The translations under genes were made by a program, and so were the position numbers. Below are positions 1-9,613 of a DNA stretch of 64,000 bases, in pieces. How positions within the stretch are numbered: position 1 is the stretch's first letter; every line of letters starts with the position of its first letter. The stretch comes from CAZYFH01 sp964646815 (lineage in GTDB: Bacteria > Acidobacteriota > Vicinamibacteria > Vicinamibacterales > UBA8438). The stretch lies in contig CAZYFH010000012.1 of the NCBI GenBank assembly GCA_964646815.1, positions 1 to 64,000 of the forward strand, in the 5' to 3' direction. The notes below the pieces were generated by a model. That model saw only the letters and a program-made list of their open reading frames with translations. It did no database searches and was not told the DNA's origin.

Positions 1-84
1 AAGGCGACCGTTCAATCCGACGGCCGGAGCTGGACGATGACGAACGGCCGGACTGACGTTAGCCGGAACTACCAGTCGAAGTAA
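1..84 (+). CDS. C-terminal end of an upstream gene (partial)
   Basis: An open frame enters the window at base 1 and runs 27 codons to a TAA at 82-84. It ends 9 bases before the nitrilase start, so the two genes are probably co-transcribed. The visible tail is polar, ends in ..RNYQSK and carries no recognisable motif, so no function can be given. Confidence 0.55.
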   Translation, partial: KATVQSDGRSWTMTNGRTDVSRNYQSK

Positions 85-93
85 CGATAAACG

Positions 94-1224
94 ATGCACC
101 TGGACCAGCCATTCATCGCGGCGGCGGCTCAGATCAGCCCGGTGTTCATGAAGAAGAAGGAGAGCATCGAGAAGTACGCCGAATACCTCTACGACGCGGG
201 GCGGCAGGGCGTCGATCTGGTGGTGACCCCCGAGACGGGTATTCCGACGTACCCGTATTGGCGCAACAACTTCGGCTACACGAATCCGGAGGGCGCACAA
301 CTCTGGAAGGACACGGTCGTCTCGTTTTACGACCAGTCGGTTCGCATTCCGGGTCCCGAGACCGAGGTGTTGTCGAAGGTGTGCGCGAGCGCCGGCGTGG
401 TCGCTGTGATTGGGCTGAACGAGCAGGACGACCGGGAGGGCTCGGCGACGCTCTACAACACCATGCTGTTCATCGATCGCGACGGGACGCTGCTCGGCCG
501 GCACCGAAAGCTGATGCCGACGCATCAGGAACGGTTCTTCTGGGGCCGTGGCGACGCGTCGGATCTCCAGGTCTTCGACACCCGCCTCGGCAAGCTCGGC
601 GGGCTCATCTGCTTCGAGAACCACATGACCCTTTTCAAAGCGGCGATGGCCGTGAAGGGCGAGGAGATCCACGCGGCGTGCTGGCCGGGATGGTGGAGCT
701 ACGGTGGGAAGGGGAACACCGTGCGGGAGATGACGGGAGAGGTGCGTCCGCTCTACCTGTCGGATCAGGATGCGGCAATTCGCGAGTACGCGTTCGAGAC
801 GCAGACCTTCGTCGTGAGCGCGTCGATGTTCCTTCCCGCGGACGCGGTGCCCGATGAGTTTCCGTACAAGAAGACCGCGTCGTGGAAGTGGGCGATGGGT
901 GGTAGCGCGATTGCCAATCCGTTCGGCGCGTATGTCACGGAGCCGGTGTTCCATCGGGAGGCGCTCGTCATCGCCGAGCTCGACCCAAAGGATCGGATCG
1001 TCGCCAAGAACGTCTTCGATTGCATGGGCCACTACAATCGCTGGGACGTCGTGTCGCTACGGGTACGCGACAACGACTGCGGACCGACAGGACCGGCGTC
1101 GCCGCTGCAACGCGTCAAGCTCGAGCATGTGGAGGCGGTGGCGGCCAAACATCAGCTCGCGCCGGGAAAAGTGGAAACGATTCTGCGCGATCTGGAAGCG
1201 CTTGCGGTCGAGGTCGACGGCTAG
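94..1224 (+). CDS. Nitrilase (carbon-nitrogen hydrolase family)
   Basis: The 376-residue protein has the nitrilase-superfamily catalytic triad in its expected order: Glu47 in TPETG, Lys139 in RKLMPTHQERFFWG and Cys173 in GGLICFENHM. The CFENHM box is close to the CWENxM box of true nitrilases, which convert nitriles to carboxylic acids and ammonia. The length is usual for bacterial nitrilases, and there is no signal peptide, so it is cytoplasmic. It leads a plus-strand run of PQQ dehydrogenase genes, which suggests a catabolic setting for a nitrile or cyano compound. That substrate link is inference; an amidase-type activity within the same superfamily is the main alternative. The ATG at 94 is the first start after the preceding stop; the ribosome binding site is weak. 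Confidence 0.9.
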   Translation: MHLDQPFIAAAAQISPVFMKKKESIEKYAEYLYDAGRQGVDLVVTPETGIPTYPYWRNNFGYTNPEGAQLWKDTVVSFYDQSVRIPGPETEVLSKVCASAGVVAVIGLNEQDDREGSATLYNTMLFIDRDGTLLGRHRKLMPTHQERFFWGRGDASDLQVFDTRLGKLGGLICFENHMTLFKAAMAVKGEEIHAACWPGWWSYGGKGNTVREMTGEVRPLYLSDQDAAIREYAFETQTFVVSASMFLPADAVPDEFPYKKTASWKWAMGGSAIANPFGAYVTEPVFHREALVIAELDPKDRIVAKNVFDCMGHYNRWDVVSLRVRDNDCGPTGPASPLQRVKLEHVEAVAAKHQLAPGKVETILRDLEALAVEVDG

Positions 1225-1265
1225 TGTCGGAGTACCCGTAGACTGACGCTCTCCGAGGAACTTCT

Positions 1266-3254
1266 ATGAGACGACTGGTCATCAGCCGACAGAGCAGCCG
1301 GACGCACGTCCTCATATGCGTTCTGGCCATTGCCACACCTCTGGGCGTTACCGCGCAGTCGGGTGAATGGCCTGCGTATGCGGGCGACGCGGCCAGCACG
1401 AAATACTCGTCGCTCGACCAGATCAACGCGGACAACGTGGGCGGGCTGCGCGTCGTCTGGCGGCAGTCGACGATCCCCGACGCTGTCCGCCAGGGCAACC
1501 CATTGGCGGCGCCCATCGCCTCGCAGAACACCCCGCTGATGGTCGGTGGCCGGCTCTATGTGAGTACGGGACTAGGGACGGTGGCCGCGCTCGACGCCAC
1601 GACAGGTGAGGTCGTCTGGTACGACCCGGCGCCGGTGGCGGACGGCCAGGCGGTTCGACGCGGCGCCGCCACGCGCGGTGTGGCCTACTGGGCTGACCCG
1701 GAGGGCGAGGATGATCGCGTCCTTGCCGTCGTGGCTTCGAAGCTCGTCGCGTTGAGCGCGAAGACCGGGGAGCGCTATCCCGACTTCGGCGATGGCGGAG
1801 AGGTCGAGCTCACGCTTGGGTACGACGATCGAGAAGTCGACACCTTTACTTGGCGCTCGGCGCCCGTGGTCGTCAGGGACATTGTGGTGATCGGTTCGGC
1901 GATGACCGACTACGTCAGCCAGAACCAGCCAGCGACCAAAGCGATGCCGCCGGGCGACGTGCGCGGGTTCGATGTGCGCACCGGCGAGCGGCGCTGGATC
2001 TTTCACACGATCCCGCAGGAGGGAGAGTTTGGCAACGAGACATGGCTGACCAACTCGGACGAGGACCGCGCCTCGTGGGAGTACACCGGCAACACCAACA
2101 TGTGGTCGTGGCCGAGCGCGGACGAGGAGCTCGGCTATGTGTATCTCCCCTTGTCGACGCCGACCAACGATTACTATGGTGGGCATCGGCACGGCGATAA
2201 TCTCTTTGCGGAGAGTCTCGTCTGCCTCGACGCTCGGACCGGCGAGCGCGTGTGGCATTTTCAGGCGGTCCACCACGGACTCTGGGACTACGACTTTCCG
2301 GCGGCCCCCAACCTCATCGACATCACCGTCGACGGCAGGGAGATCAGGGCTATCGCCATCGTCAGCAAGCAGGCGTTCACCTATGTCTTCGACCGTGTGA
2401 CCGGTGAGCCCGTTTGGCCGATCGAGGAACAGCCGGTGGCGGCCGGCGACGTGCCGGGCGAATGGTACGCGCCGACGCAGCCGTTTCCGACGAAGCCACC
2501 GCCGTTCGACATGCAAGGGGTGTCGATTGACGACGTCATCGACTTCACGCCTGCGCTCCGCCAGGAAGCCCTCGACATCCTCGGGGACCACGTCATCGGT
2601 CCGCTCTTCACGCCGCCCTCTGTCGTCAGTGAGGAGCCTGGCGGCACGAACGGCACGATCCAGGTACCGGGCCTCGTGGGTGGGGCCGACTGGAGCGGTG
2701 CCGGGGTCGACCCCGAGACCGGCATGCTCTACGTCGCCTCGATTCAGGGACCGGCGCTCGTGGGTCTCGTCCGATCCACTAACCCGCGTTCCGATGTGCG
2801 GTGGGTGATGCGGGCGCTCGAAATGCCGCCAGGCCCGCAGGGGCTCCCGCTCTTCAAGCCGCCCTACGGCCAGCTCGTGGCCATCAATCTGAACCGAGGC
2901 GAAATTGCCTGGTCGACGCCAAACGGCGACGGGCCGCGTGACCATCCGGCGCTCGCGCACCTGGACCTGCCGCCGCTTGGACAAGGGGGTCGCGTGTCAC
3001 CGCTCGTGACTCGGACGCTCGTGTTCCTGGGTGAAGGGACCAACGCGGGTGTGGTCGTGCTGCCGGCCGGTAGCGGGGGCCGGATGTTCCGGGCCTATGA
3101 CAAGGCGACCGGCGAGGTAGTATCGGAGATCGAGCTGCCGGGCGGGACGACGTCGGCCCCGATGACCTACATGGTCGACGGCAAGCAGTACATCGTGGTG
3201 ACGGTCGGCTGGGAGGGGCAGCCCAGCGAATACGTCGCGCTGGCGCTGCCATAG
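1266..3254 (+). CDS. PQQ-dependent dehydrogenase, membrane-glucose-dehydrogenase-like (copy 1)
   Basis: This 662-residue protein is a quinoprotein beta-propeller. After a signal peptide ending near TAQSG it opens with EWPAYAGD..TKYSSLDQIN, the first propeller blade typical of the family. The box HHGLWDYDFPAAP (about residue 335) matches the HHDxWDxDxPxxP motif around the catalytic aspartate of E. coli Gcd. It lacks Gcd's N-terminal five-helix domain, so it is predicted to be a soluble periplasmic enzyme that oxidises an alcohol or sugar with PQQ and passes electrons to a cytochrome or quinone. A good ribosome binding site (gaggaac) precedes the ATG. It is the first of three paralogues in this cluster; the substrate cannot be read from sequence. 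Confidence 0.92.
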   Translation: MRRLVISRQSSRTHVLICVLAIATPLGVTAQSGEWPAYAGDAASTKYSSLDQINADNVGGLRVVWRQSTIPDAVRQGNPLAAPIASQNTPLMVGGRLYVSTGLGTVAALDATTGEVVWYDPAPVADGQAVRRGAATRGVAYWADPEGEDDRVLAVVASKLVALSAKTGERYPDFGDGGEVELTLGYDDREVDTFTWRSAPVVVRDIVVIGSAMTDYVSQNQPATKAMPPGDVRGFDVRTGERRWIFHTIPQEGEFGNETWLTNSDEDRASWEYTGNTNMWSWPSADEELGYVYLPLSTPTNDYYGGHRHGDNLFAESLVCLDARTGERVWHFQAVHHGLWDYDFPAAPNLIDITVDGREIRAIAIVSKQAFTYVFDRVTGEPVWPIEEQPVAAGDVPGEWYAPTQPFPTKPPPFDMQGVSIDDVIDFTPALRQEALDILGDHVIGPLFTPPSVVSEEPGGTNGTIQVPGLVGGADWSGAGVDPETGMLYVASIQGPALVGLVRSTNPRSDVRWVMRALEMPPGPQGLPLFKPPYGQLVAINLNRGEIAWSTPNGDGPRDHPALAHLDLPPLGQGGRVSPLVTRTLVFLGEGTNAGVVVLPAGSGGRMFRAYDKATGEVVSEIELPGGTTSAPMTYMVDGKQYIVVTVGWEGQPSEYVALALP

Positions 3255-3347
3255 GAACGAGGTCGGATGCGAAGAGCGCTGTCGTGGGTCGCGCCTGACT
3301 GAGTCTGGGCCCGGTCCGCACGCGGGATGCGCACCTGGAGGATCACA

Positions 3348-4355
3348 ATGACGTCTTTCTGGTCTCGCGCGATTTTCGTTTGTGGCGTGGCCGTGGGCGC
3401 GGCGGCAACCCTGCCGTCTCCGGTGTCGACGGAGCAACCATCTGAGCCGCCGCTCGTGAGCCAGGCACAATACGACCGCTGGATCGACGAACTCTCGAAT
3501 TGGGGCCGGTGGGGTCCCGACGACGAGGTGGGCGCTTTCAACCTGATCACGCCGTCCCGGCGGGCCGCGGCGGCCGCGCTCGTCACCGAAGGGTTCACGG
3601 TCTCGCTGGCATCAGAGGCCCAGAACTACCCAAGCGCCGACGTGCCGTGCCCGGTCGAGTGGTCGATGACGCGGGCGACACGAAGCGCGGCCAGCGACCA
3701 GATCTCATACCCCTGCATTCACGGTCCGGGCACCACCCACCTCGATGCCTTCGCCCACATCTTTTTCGACGGGAAGATGTGGAACGGCTACGACGTCGAT
3801 GGTCTGGTGACGATGGAAGATGGAGCGAAGAAAAATTCCATCCTCGCGATGAAGGACGGGATCGTGACGCGCGGAGTGCTCTACGACATCCCGCGCCTCA
3901 AGAGGGTGCCCTACCTGGAGCCTGGGACCCGCATCACCGTCGCCGATCTGGAGGCGTGGGAAGAGATGGCTGGGGTCGCGGTCGGTCCGGGCGATGCCTT
4001 CTTCATCCGCTGGGGCCGCTGGGCTCGTCAGGACGCGCTCGGTCCGTTCGACACGGGTCAGGAGGCGGCCGGGCTCGACAATAATGTGATTCGGTGGCTG
4101 CGTGAGCGGGACGTAGCGGTCGCCGGATGGGAAACGCCCGGCTACGCGCCACAGCCCGAGGGGGACCTCCCTCGAACCGCGCTCCACAACTTCGCGCTAA
4201 CGATCCTGGGGATCCAATTGCTCGATCGCGCCGACTTCCAGGCGTTGGCCGCGGCGGCCGCGGCGCGCAACCGGTGGGAGTTCATGGTAACCATCGCACC
4301 GCTGCCTATCCCGAACGGCACCGGGTCGCCCGTCAATCCGATCGCGATGTTCTGA
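3348..4355 (+). CDS. Cyclase family protein (kynurenine formamidase-like metal hydrolase)
   Basis: The 335-residue protein carries the family motif HGPGTTHLDAFAH, a form of HxGTHxDxPxH whose His and Asp residues bind zinc or manganese in kynurenine formamidase, isatin hydrolase and related 'cyclase' enzymes. The start at 3348 is preferred over the in-frame ATG at 3327 because GGAGG lies at 3337-3341, correctly spaced, and because it gives a clean signal peptide (SRAIFVCGVAVGAAATLPS). The enzyme is therefore probably periplasmic. It lies between two PQQ dehydrogenase genes with gaps under 100 bases, which suggests one transcript. It probably opens a ring or hydrolyses an amide or lactone in the same pathway; the substrate is unknown. 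Confidence 0.88.
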   Translation: MTSFWSRAIFVCGVAVGAAATLPSPVSTEQPSEPPLVSQAQYDRWIDELSNWGRWGPDDEVGAFNLITPSRRAAAAALVTEGFTVSLASEAQNYPSADVPCPVEWSMTRATRSAASDQISYPCIHGPGTTHLDAFAHIFFDGKMWNGYDVDGLVTMEDGAKKNSILAMKDGIVTRGVLYDIPRLKRVPYLEPGTRITVADLEAWEEMAGVAVGPGDAFFIRWGRWARQDALGPFDTGQEAAGLDNNVIRWLRERDVAVAGWETPGYAPQPEGDLPRTALHNFALTILGIQLLDRADFQALAAAAAARNRWEFMVTIAPLPIPNGTGSPVNPIAMF

Positions 4356-4381
4356 ACCGGCAAGCGAGAAGGAGTGTTTCG

Positions 4382-6460
4382 ATGACGGGGCCATCACTCG
4401 TTCGGGGACCCCACTGCAGTCGCTCCCTCCCAGCCTCGATCCTGGCCATCATCGTCGTGCTGACCAGCTCGCGTGCTGCCCTGCATGCGCAGCCCTTGGC
4501 GGCGGGAGAATGGCCGAGTTACGGCGGCACTAACTGGAGCCAGAAGTACTCGCCGCTCGACCAGATCACAGCCGATAACTTCGGCGATCTAGAGGTTGCC
4601 TGGACGTGGGTGTCGCCGGATGTGGCGCTCATCGAGAGCACCACGCGCCGGTTCGAGCCTCCGCTCCACCCGAACGGGCTCAAGGCCACACCGCTCGTTG
4701 TCAACGACGTGATGTACATCAGCACCGGCCTCGGTCAGATCGCGGCGCTCGATCCAGGGACCGGCGCGACGCTGTGGGTCTACAACCCTGAGGTCTACAC
4801 CACCGGCGGACCGGCGAGCATCGTCGGGCCCTGGCAGACACGCGGGCTGGCGTACTGGACCGACGACCAGGGCGATGAGCGCCTATTGATGGGTACGCTC
4901 GATGGCTTCGTGATCGCCGTCAACGCCACAACCGGGCGACCGATCACGAGCTTCGGGATCGACGGCAAATCGGACTTGCATACGCCCGTGCCGCGTGCCA
5001 CGCGCGGAGACCTACCGTTGTTTAGCGGCGAGCGGCATACCGTGTCGCCGAACTCGCCGCCGGTCGTGGTTCGGGACACCGTCATCGTTGGCGCCGCCAT
5101 GTCCGATCGGCCGACACTCAAGGAGTGGCCGCCCGGCTACGTGCAGGCGTACGACGTGCGCACGGGCGAACTCGAGTGGGTCTTCCGCGTGATCCCACGC
5201 GACGGCGACTTTGGTGCGGACACCTGGGAGAACGGTTCGAATAACTACACGGGCAACGCCAATGTCTGGTCGACGATGAGCGGCGACGACGAGCTCGGGC
5301 TCGTCTACTTGCCGACGACGGCACCGACGAACGACTACTGGGGTGGCGAGCGACTCGGCGACAACCTGTTCTCCCAGTCCATCATTGCGGTCGACGTTGA
5401 GACCGGAGAGCGCCGGTGGCATTTTCAGGCGATCCATCACGGTGTCTGGGACTGGGACTTTCCGACGGCGCCCACGCTGATAGACATCACGGTGGAGGGC
5501 CGGCCGATCCGCGCGCTGGCGCAGGTCAGCAAGCAGGGTTTCACCTATGTCTTCGACCGTCTGACCGGCGAGCCCGTCTGGCCGATCGAAGAGCGGCCGG
5601 TGCCGCCATCTGACGTGCCGGGTGAGACGCTCGCGGCGACCCAGCCGTTTCCGACCCGGCCGCCGCCGTTCGAGTATCAGGGGGTGTCGGAGGAATTACT
5701 GATCGATTTCACGCCGGCACTGCGTGCAGAGGCGGTAGAGATCCTCCAGCAGTACGCGCACGGGTCACTCTTCACGCCGCAAACGTTGTACGACGAGCGC
5801 GGCACACACGGCACCCTGCAGGTCCCGGGGTCCGGGGGCGGCGCGAACTGGAGCGGGTCGGGCGCCGACCCGGAGACCGGGTTCCTGTACGTCCCATCGC
5901 GCACCGGTCTGACCCGGATGGTGCTCGTGGAAGGGAAGCCGAACTACACCGACTTGCGCTACGTTCCGAACGGCAAGCTGGGGCCAGAGAGCATCCATCC
6001 CGCCCGTCCGCCGAACGTGACCGGTCCGCGCGGGCTACCGCTCGTCAAACCGCCGTATTCGCGCATGACGGCCTACAACATGAACACCGGGGAGATCGCC
6101 TGGCAGAGGCCGACCGGACAGGGACTGGACCGCGTGCGCAACCACCCTGTGCTCGAAGGCCTCGACCTGCCGCCGCTCGGCGGGCAGATGACGACGAGTG
6201 GCCCGCTCGTGACCAAGACCGTGTTGGTGTATGCGCTCGGGCCGGCGGGACGCACCGGGAACACCCTCGTGGCGTACGACAAAGCCAGCGGCGACGTCCG
6301 GGGTGAGGTGACGTTGCCGGCGCGCGCGCTCGGCACGCCGATGACCTACGTGGCCGACGGCCGGCAGTTCATCGCGCTCACGCTCCAGGGCGCGCAGATG
6401 ATCGCGCTGGCGCTCCCGTCCGCGCATCAGGACGTGCGTGGCACCGGCGCGCGCCCGTAG
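4382..6460 (+). CDS. PQQ-dependent dehydrogenase, membrane-glucose-dehydrogenase-like (copy 2)
   Basis: This 692-residue quinoprotein is a close paralogue of the genes at 1266 and 7464. It has the opening blade EWPSYGGTNWSQKYSPLDQI and the catalytic-region box HHGVWDWDFPTAP. The open frame extends upstream to 4127, but that part overlaps the cyclase gene out of frame. The ATG at 4382 follows GAAGGAG and begins a signal peptide ending near ALHAQ, so it is taken as the start. It should be periplasmic. A segment near PNYTDLRYVPNGKLGPESIHPAR is longer than in the sister copies and may shape a different substrate pocket; that point is inference. Confidence 0.92.
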   Translation: MTGPSLVRGPHCSRSLPASILAIIVVLTSSRAALHAQPLAAGEWPSYGGTNWSQKYSPLDQITADNFGDLEVAWTWVSPDVALIESTTRRFEPPLHPNGLKATPLVVNDVMYISTGLGQIAALDPGTGATLWVYNPEVYTTGGPASIVGPWQTRGLAYWTDDQGDERLLMGTLDGFVIAVNATTGRPITSFGIDGKSDLHTPVPRATRGDLPLFSGERHTVSPNSPPVVVRDTVIVGAAMSDRPTLKEWPPGYVQAYDVRTGELEWVFRVIPRDGDFGADTWENGSNNYTGNANVWSTMSGDDELGLVYLPTTAPTNDYWGGERLGDNLFSQSIIAVDVETGERRWHFQAIHHGVWDWDFPTAPTLIDITVEGRPIRALAQVSKQGFTYVFDRLTGEPVWPIEERPVPPSDVPGETLAATQPFPTRPPPFEYQGVSEELLIDFTPALRAEAVEILQQYAHGSLFTPQTLYDERGTHGTLQVPGSGGGANWSGSGADPETGFLYVPSRTGLTRMVLVEGKPNYTDLRYVPNGKLGPESIHPARPPNVTGPRGLPLVKPPYSRMTAYNMNTGEIAWQRPTGQGLDRVRNHPVLEGLDLPPLGGQMTTSGPLVTKTVLVYALGPAGRTGNTLVAYDKASGDVRGEVTLPARALGTPMTYVADGRQFIALTLQGAQMIALALPSAHQDVRGTGARP

Positions 6461-6562
6461 AGAGCCGCAACACGCGGCGTCGCGGTCGACGCGCGCACCG
6501 GACAAGCGCGCGCCGCCCCAACGTGGTATAGCTATTTGCACGGCTTACCATAAGGAAGACAG

Positions 6563-7456
6563 ATGCACCTCATCATCGTTCTGTGGCTCCAGATACTCAC
6601 GGCTCCTGATCCTGCGCAGATGGAGAACGCGCCCGATCTCGGATACCGGCCAGTCCCGCACGGGCTGCAGATTCCGGGGGACGTCGAAATGGGCGCGCCG
6701 TCGAGCGTTGCCTGGACCTCGCGGAATCGCCTGCTCGTGTTCAATCGCGGCCCGAACCCGCTGATGGAGTTCGAGCCAGACGGCAGCTTCGTCCGTTCGT
6801 GGGGGCAGGGGCAATACGACCGGCCGCACGGCATGCGCGTCGATGGCCGAGGCAACATCTGGACGACCGACGTCAACGCGGACATCGTGCGGAAGATGGA
6901 TCCTGACGGCGAGGTGCTGCTCAGCATCGATGCTAACGACACGCCGCTGATGAACGAGCCGACCGATCTGGCCATCGGGCTGGCGGGCGAGATCTTCGTG
7001 CTCGTCGGTCACGGGCAGGGCGATCCCCACGTGCTGAAGTTTGACCGCGACGGCGCGCTGATGACCTCGTGGGGTGAGGCTGGGACCGGTGCGAGCGAGT
7101 TCGACACGCCCCATTCGATCGTGGTCGATGCCGAGGGGCTCGTGTACGTGGCGGACCGGCAGAACCGGCGCGTGCAGATCTTTGACGAGGAAGGCACGTA
7201 CATCAAGGAGTGGGCGTACAAGGGTCTGCCGTGTGGGCTCTTCATCGATGCTGACCAGCAGATGTACATGGTCAGCGGATTCGCCGGCGAGATTCTCAGA
7301 CTCGACGAGAACGGTAAGGCCGTCGGTGCCAACGGCCAGCCCGGCAAGGGGCTCGGCGAGTTCGGCGAGGCGCACTACATGACAGTGACGCCGCACGGCG
7401 ACATCTATGTCGCCGACACGGTCAGACCCGAGCTGCACAAGTACGTCAAGAGGTAG
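6563..7456 (+). CDS. NHL-repeat propeller, peptidyl-alpha-hydroxyglycine lyase (PAL)-like, copy 1
   Basis: The 297-residue protein is an NHL-type beta-propeller. It resembles the PAL half of peptidylglycine alpha-amidating monooxygenase more than a generic NHL protein. Three His residues lie at the tops of equivalent blades (His89 in RPHGM, His184 in TPHSIVVD, His271 in EAHYMTV), matching the zinc-ligand pattern of PAL. VADRQNRRVQIF corresponds to the PAL segment VADRENGRIQCF, which carries a catalytic Arg. The N-terminus is hydrophobic but short for a signal peptide, so export is likely but not certain. It sits between PQQ dehydrogenases, with the PHM-like gene at 9614 close downstream. The enzyme activity is inferred from these motifs only. 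Confidence 0.82.
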   Translation: MHLIIVLWLQILTAPDPAQMENAPDLGYRPVPHGLQIPGDVEMGAPSSVAWTSRNRLLVFNRGPNPLMEFEPDGSFVRSWGQGQYDRPHGMRVDGRGNIWTTDVNADIVRKMDPDGEVLLSIDANDTPLMNEPTDLAIGLAGEIFVLVGHGQGDPHVLKFDRDGALMTSWGEAGTGASEFDTPHSIVVDAEGLVYVADRQNRRVQIFDEEGTYIKEWAYKGLPCGLFIDADQQMYMVSGFAGEILRLDENGKAVGANGQPGKGLGEFGEAHYMTVTPHGDIYVADTVRPELHKYVKR

Positions 7457-7463
7457 AAACGAC

Positions 7464-9413
7464 GTGACTCGGACAGGACCGGTCACCGTGGCGTTGATGG
7501 TCGGGGTGTCGCTCACGATCGCCGCGCAGGGTACCGAGAACGGGGAGTGGCGCAGCTACGGCGGCGACATCGCGAACACCAGGTACTCGCCCGTCGACCA
7601 GATCACCGCGGAGAATTTCGCGGACCTCGAAGTCGCGTGGCGCCTCCAGACGCACAACTTCGGGCCCAACCCGGAGTTTAACTTCCAGTCGACACCGCTG
7701 ATGGTCGGCGGCGTGGTCTTTTCGACAGCGGGCTCCCGTCGGGCTGTGATCGCGGTCGACGCCGGCACGGGAGAGTTGTTGTGGATGCACCGCCTCGACG
7801 AGGGCGCGCGCGGGGCCGCCGCGCCGCGTCGCCTGTCCGGCCGTGGGCTTGCCTATCGTGACGATGGCGCCGACGGCCAGATCTTCTACGTGACCCCCGG
7901 CTATCAGCTGATTGGGCTCGACGCCGAGACGGGCAAGCGGCTCCCCGGGTTCGGCGCGAGCGGCATCGTCGACCTGAAACAGAACTTCGATCAGGACATC
8001 GACCTCGTGACCGGCGAAGCCGGTCTGCACGCCGCACCGATCGTCGCCGGCGACACCGTCGTCGTGGGCGCCGCGCATCTGCCGGGGAGTGCGCCGAAGT
8101 CGATGCGCAACATCAAGGGGTACATCCGCGGTTTCGATGCCGATACTGGTGAGCGGAAGTGGATCTTTCACACGATTCCCGGTGCCGACGAGTTCGGCAA
8201 CGACAGCTGGCTGAACGAGTCGTGGCGCTACACGGGGAACACCGGCGTCTGGGGACAGATCAGCGTCGACGCGGAGTTGGGCATCGCCTATCTGCCGACG
8301 GAAATGCCGACCAACGACTACTACGGCGGTCACCGGCACGGTGACAACCTCTTCTCCGACAGCCTGGTCGCGGTCGACCTCGAGACCGGCGACCGCCTGT
8401 GGCACTACCAGTTCATCCATCATGACGTCTGGGATTGGGATGTCCCGTGCGCGCCGATCCTGGCCGACGTGATGATCGACGGCGTCGAGCGGCAGATCGT
8501 CGCACAGCCGACGAAGCAGGCGTGGCTCTACGTCTTTGACCGCGTGACCGGTGAGCCGATCTGGCCAATCGAGGAGCGGCCGGTTGAGGCATCGAACGTG
8601 CCAGGTGAGTTGCTCTCGCCCACGCAACCGTTCCCCACGAGGCCTCCGGCGTACGACCGTCAGGGTGTGGACCTCGATGACCTCGTCGATTTCACGCCGG
8701 AGATCAGGCGGCGGGCCGAGGAGATCGCGGCGCGGCACCGCATCGGTCCGATCTTCACCCCGCCGACGGTCTCTCAGGAGGACGGCGTGATCGGCACGCT
8801 GATGCTACCGTCACAAGCCGGCGGCACCAACTGGCCCGGAGGATCGATCGATCCCGAGACCGGGATCGCGTATCTCTACACGTTCACGTCGATGGTGTCG
8901 CTCGGGCTCATCAACGACCCGGAGCGATCCGACATGAACTTCATCCGGGGACGCGCGCGCGAGATTCCCGCCGAGCAGGCGGCGCTGAATGTCGACGGCA
9001 TTCCTATTGTGAAGCCGCCCTGGGGGCGGATCACGGCCGTCGATCTCAAAGTGGGCGAGATTCTCTGGCAGATTCCCCATGGCGAGACGCCCGACAACAT
9101 CCGCAACCACCCGCTGCTCGAGGGGGTGACGGTGCCACGGACCGGGCGCGTCGGACGGGTCGGCACCCTGATCACGAAGACACTCGTCATCGCGGGCGAA
9201 GCGGGGACGTTCACGACGCCGTCCGGCGACCAAGGAGCGATGCTCCGTGCCTACGATAAAGCGACTGGCCGAGAGGTCGGCGCCGTCTACATGCCAGCCG
9301 GTGCATCGGGATCACCGATGACCTACCTTCATGAAGGGCAGCAACACGTCGTGCTCGCCGTGAGCGGTGGGGGATTCGCTGGGGAGCTTGTCGCGTATCG
9401 TCTTCCGGAATAG
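7464..9413 (+). CDS. PQQ-dependent dehydrogenase, membrane-glucose-dehydrogenase-like (copy 3)
   Basis: This 649-residue quinoprotein is the third paralogue of the cluster, with opening blade EWRSYGGDIANTRYSPVDQI and the box HHDVWDWDVPCAP. The frame is open from an ATG at 7407, but that would overlap the NHL gene by 50 bases. The GTG at 7464 lies 7 bases after the upstream stop, follows AGAGG and gives a signal peptide ending near IAAQG, so it is preferred. It is predicted to be periplasmic. The Cys in VPCAP is absent from the two sister enzymes. The substrate is unknown. Confidence 0.9.
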   Translation: MTRTGPVTVALMVGVSLTIAAQGTENGEWRSYGGDIANTRYSPVDQITAENFADLEVAWRLQTHNFGPNPEFNFQSTPLMVGGVVFSTAGSRRAVIAVDAGTGELLWMHRLDEGARGAAAPRRLSGRGLAYRDDGADGQIFYVTPGYQLIGLDAETGKRLPGFGASGIVDLKQNFDQDIDLVTGEAGLHAAPIVAGDTVVVGAAHLPGSAPKSMRNIKGYIRGFDADTGERKWIFHTIPGADEFGNDSWLNESWRYTGNTGVWGQISVDAELGIAYLPTEMPTNDYYGGHRHGDNLFSDSLVAVDLETGDRLWHYQFIHHDVWDWDVPCAPILADVMIDGVERQIVAQPTKQAWLYVFDRVTGEPIWPIEERPVEASNVPGELLSPTQPFPTRPPAYDRQGVDLDDLVDFTPEIRRRAEEIAARHRIGPIFTPPTVSQEDGVIGTLMLPSQAGGTNWPGGSIDPETGIAYLYTFTSMVSLGLINDPERSDMNFIRGRAREIPAEQAALNVDGIPIVKPPWGRITAVDLKVGEILWQIPHGETPDNIRNHPLLEGVTVPRTGRVGRVGTLITKTLVIAGEAGTFTTPSGDQGAMLRAYDKATGREVGAVYMPAGASGSPMTYLHEGQQHVVLAVSGGGFAGELVAYRLPE

Positions 9414-9546
9414 TGTTGCACTGTCGCCCGTCTCCTTGTGTTCGAGCGAACCGGCGTCTACGCTGGTGATTCTGACAGTGCCCGTGCGGCGAGCCTTCGG
9501 TGGCCCACCCAGGAGATCCCACATTTTCAAGAAGGCTTTGCGACGG

Positions 9547-9575
9547 TTGCCGCGGCGGTCCGCGTCGGGGATACT
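9547..9575 (+). promoter_or_regulatory. Putative sigma-70 promoter for the PHM-like gene
   Basis: TTGCCG (9547-9552) and GATACT (9570-9575) are separated by 17 bases and lie about 40 bases upstream of the ATG at 9614. The 200-base gap after the PQQ gene supports a separate promoter here. Confidence 0.4.
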
Positions 9576-9613
9576 GTAGGGCAGTTCTGTCTGTCTTGGA
9601 GGGAGTGTCTTTG

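Noticed and set aside
4127..4381. Upstream extension of the second PQQ dehydrogenase frame
   Set aside because: It overlaps the cyclase gene in another frame, and the signal peptide and ribosome binding site sit at 4382.
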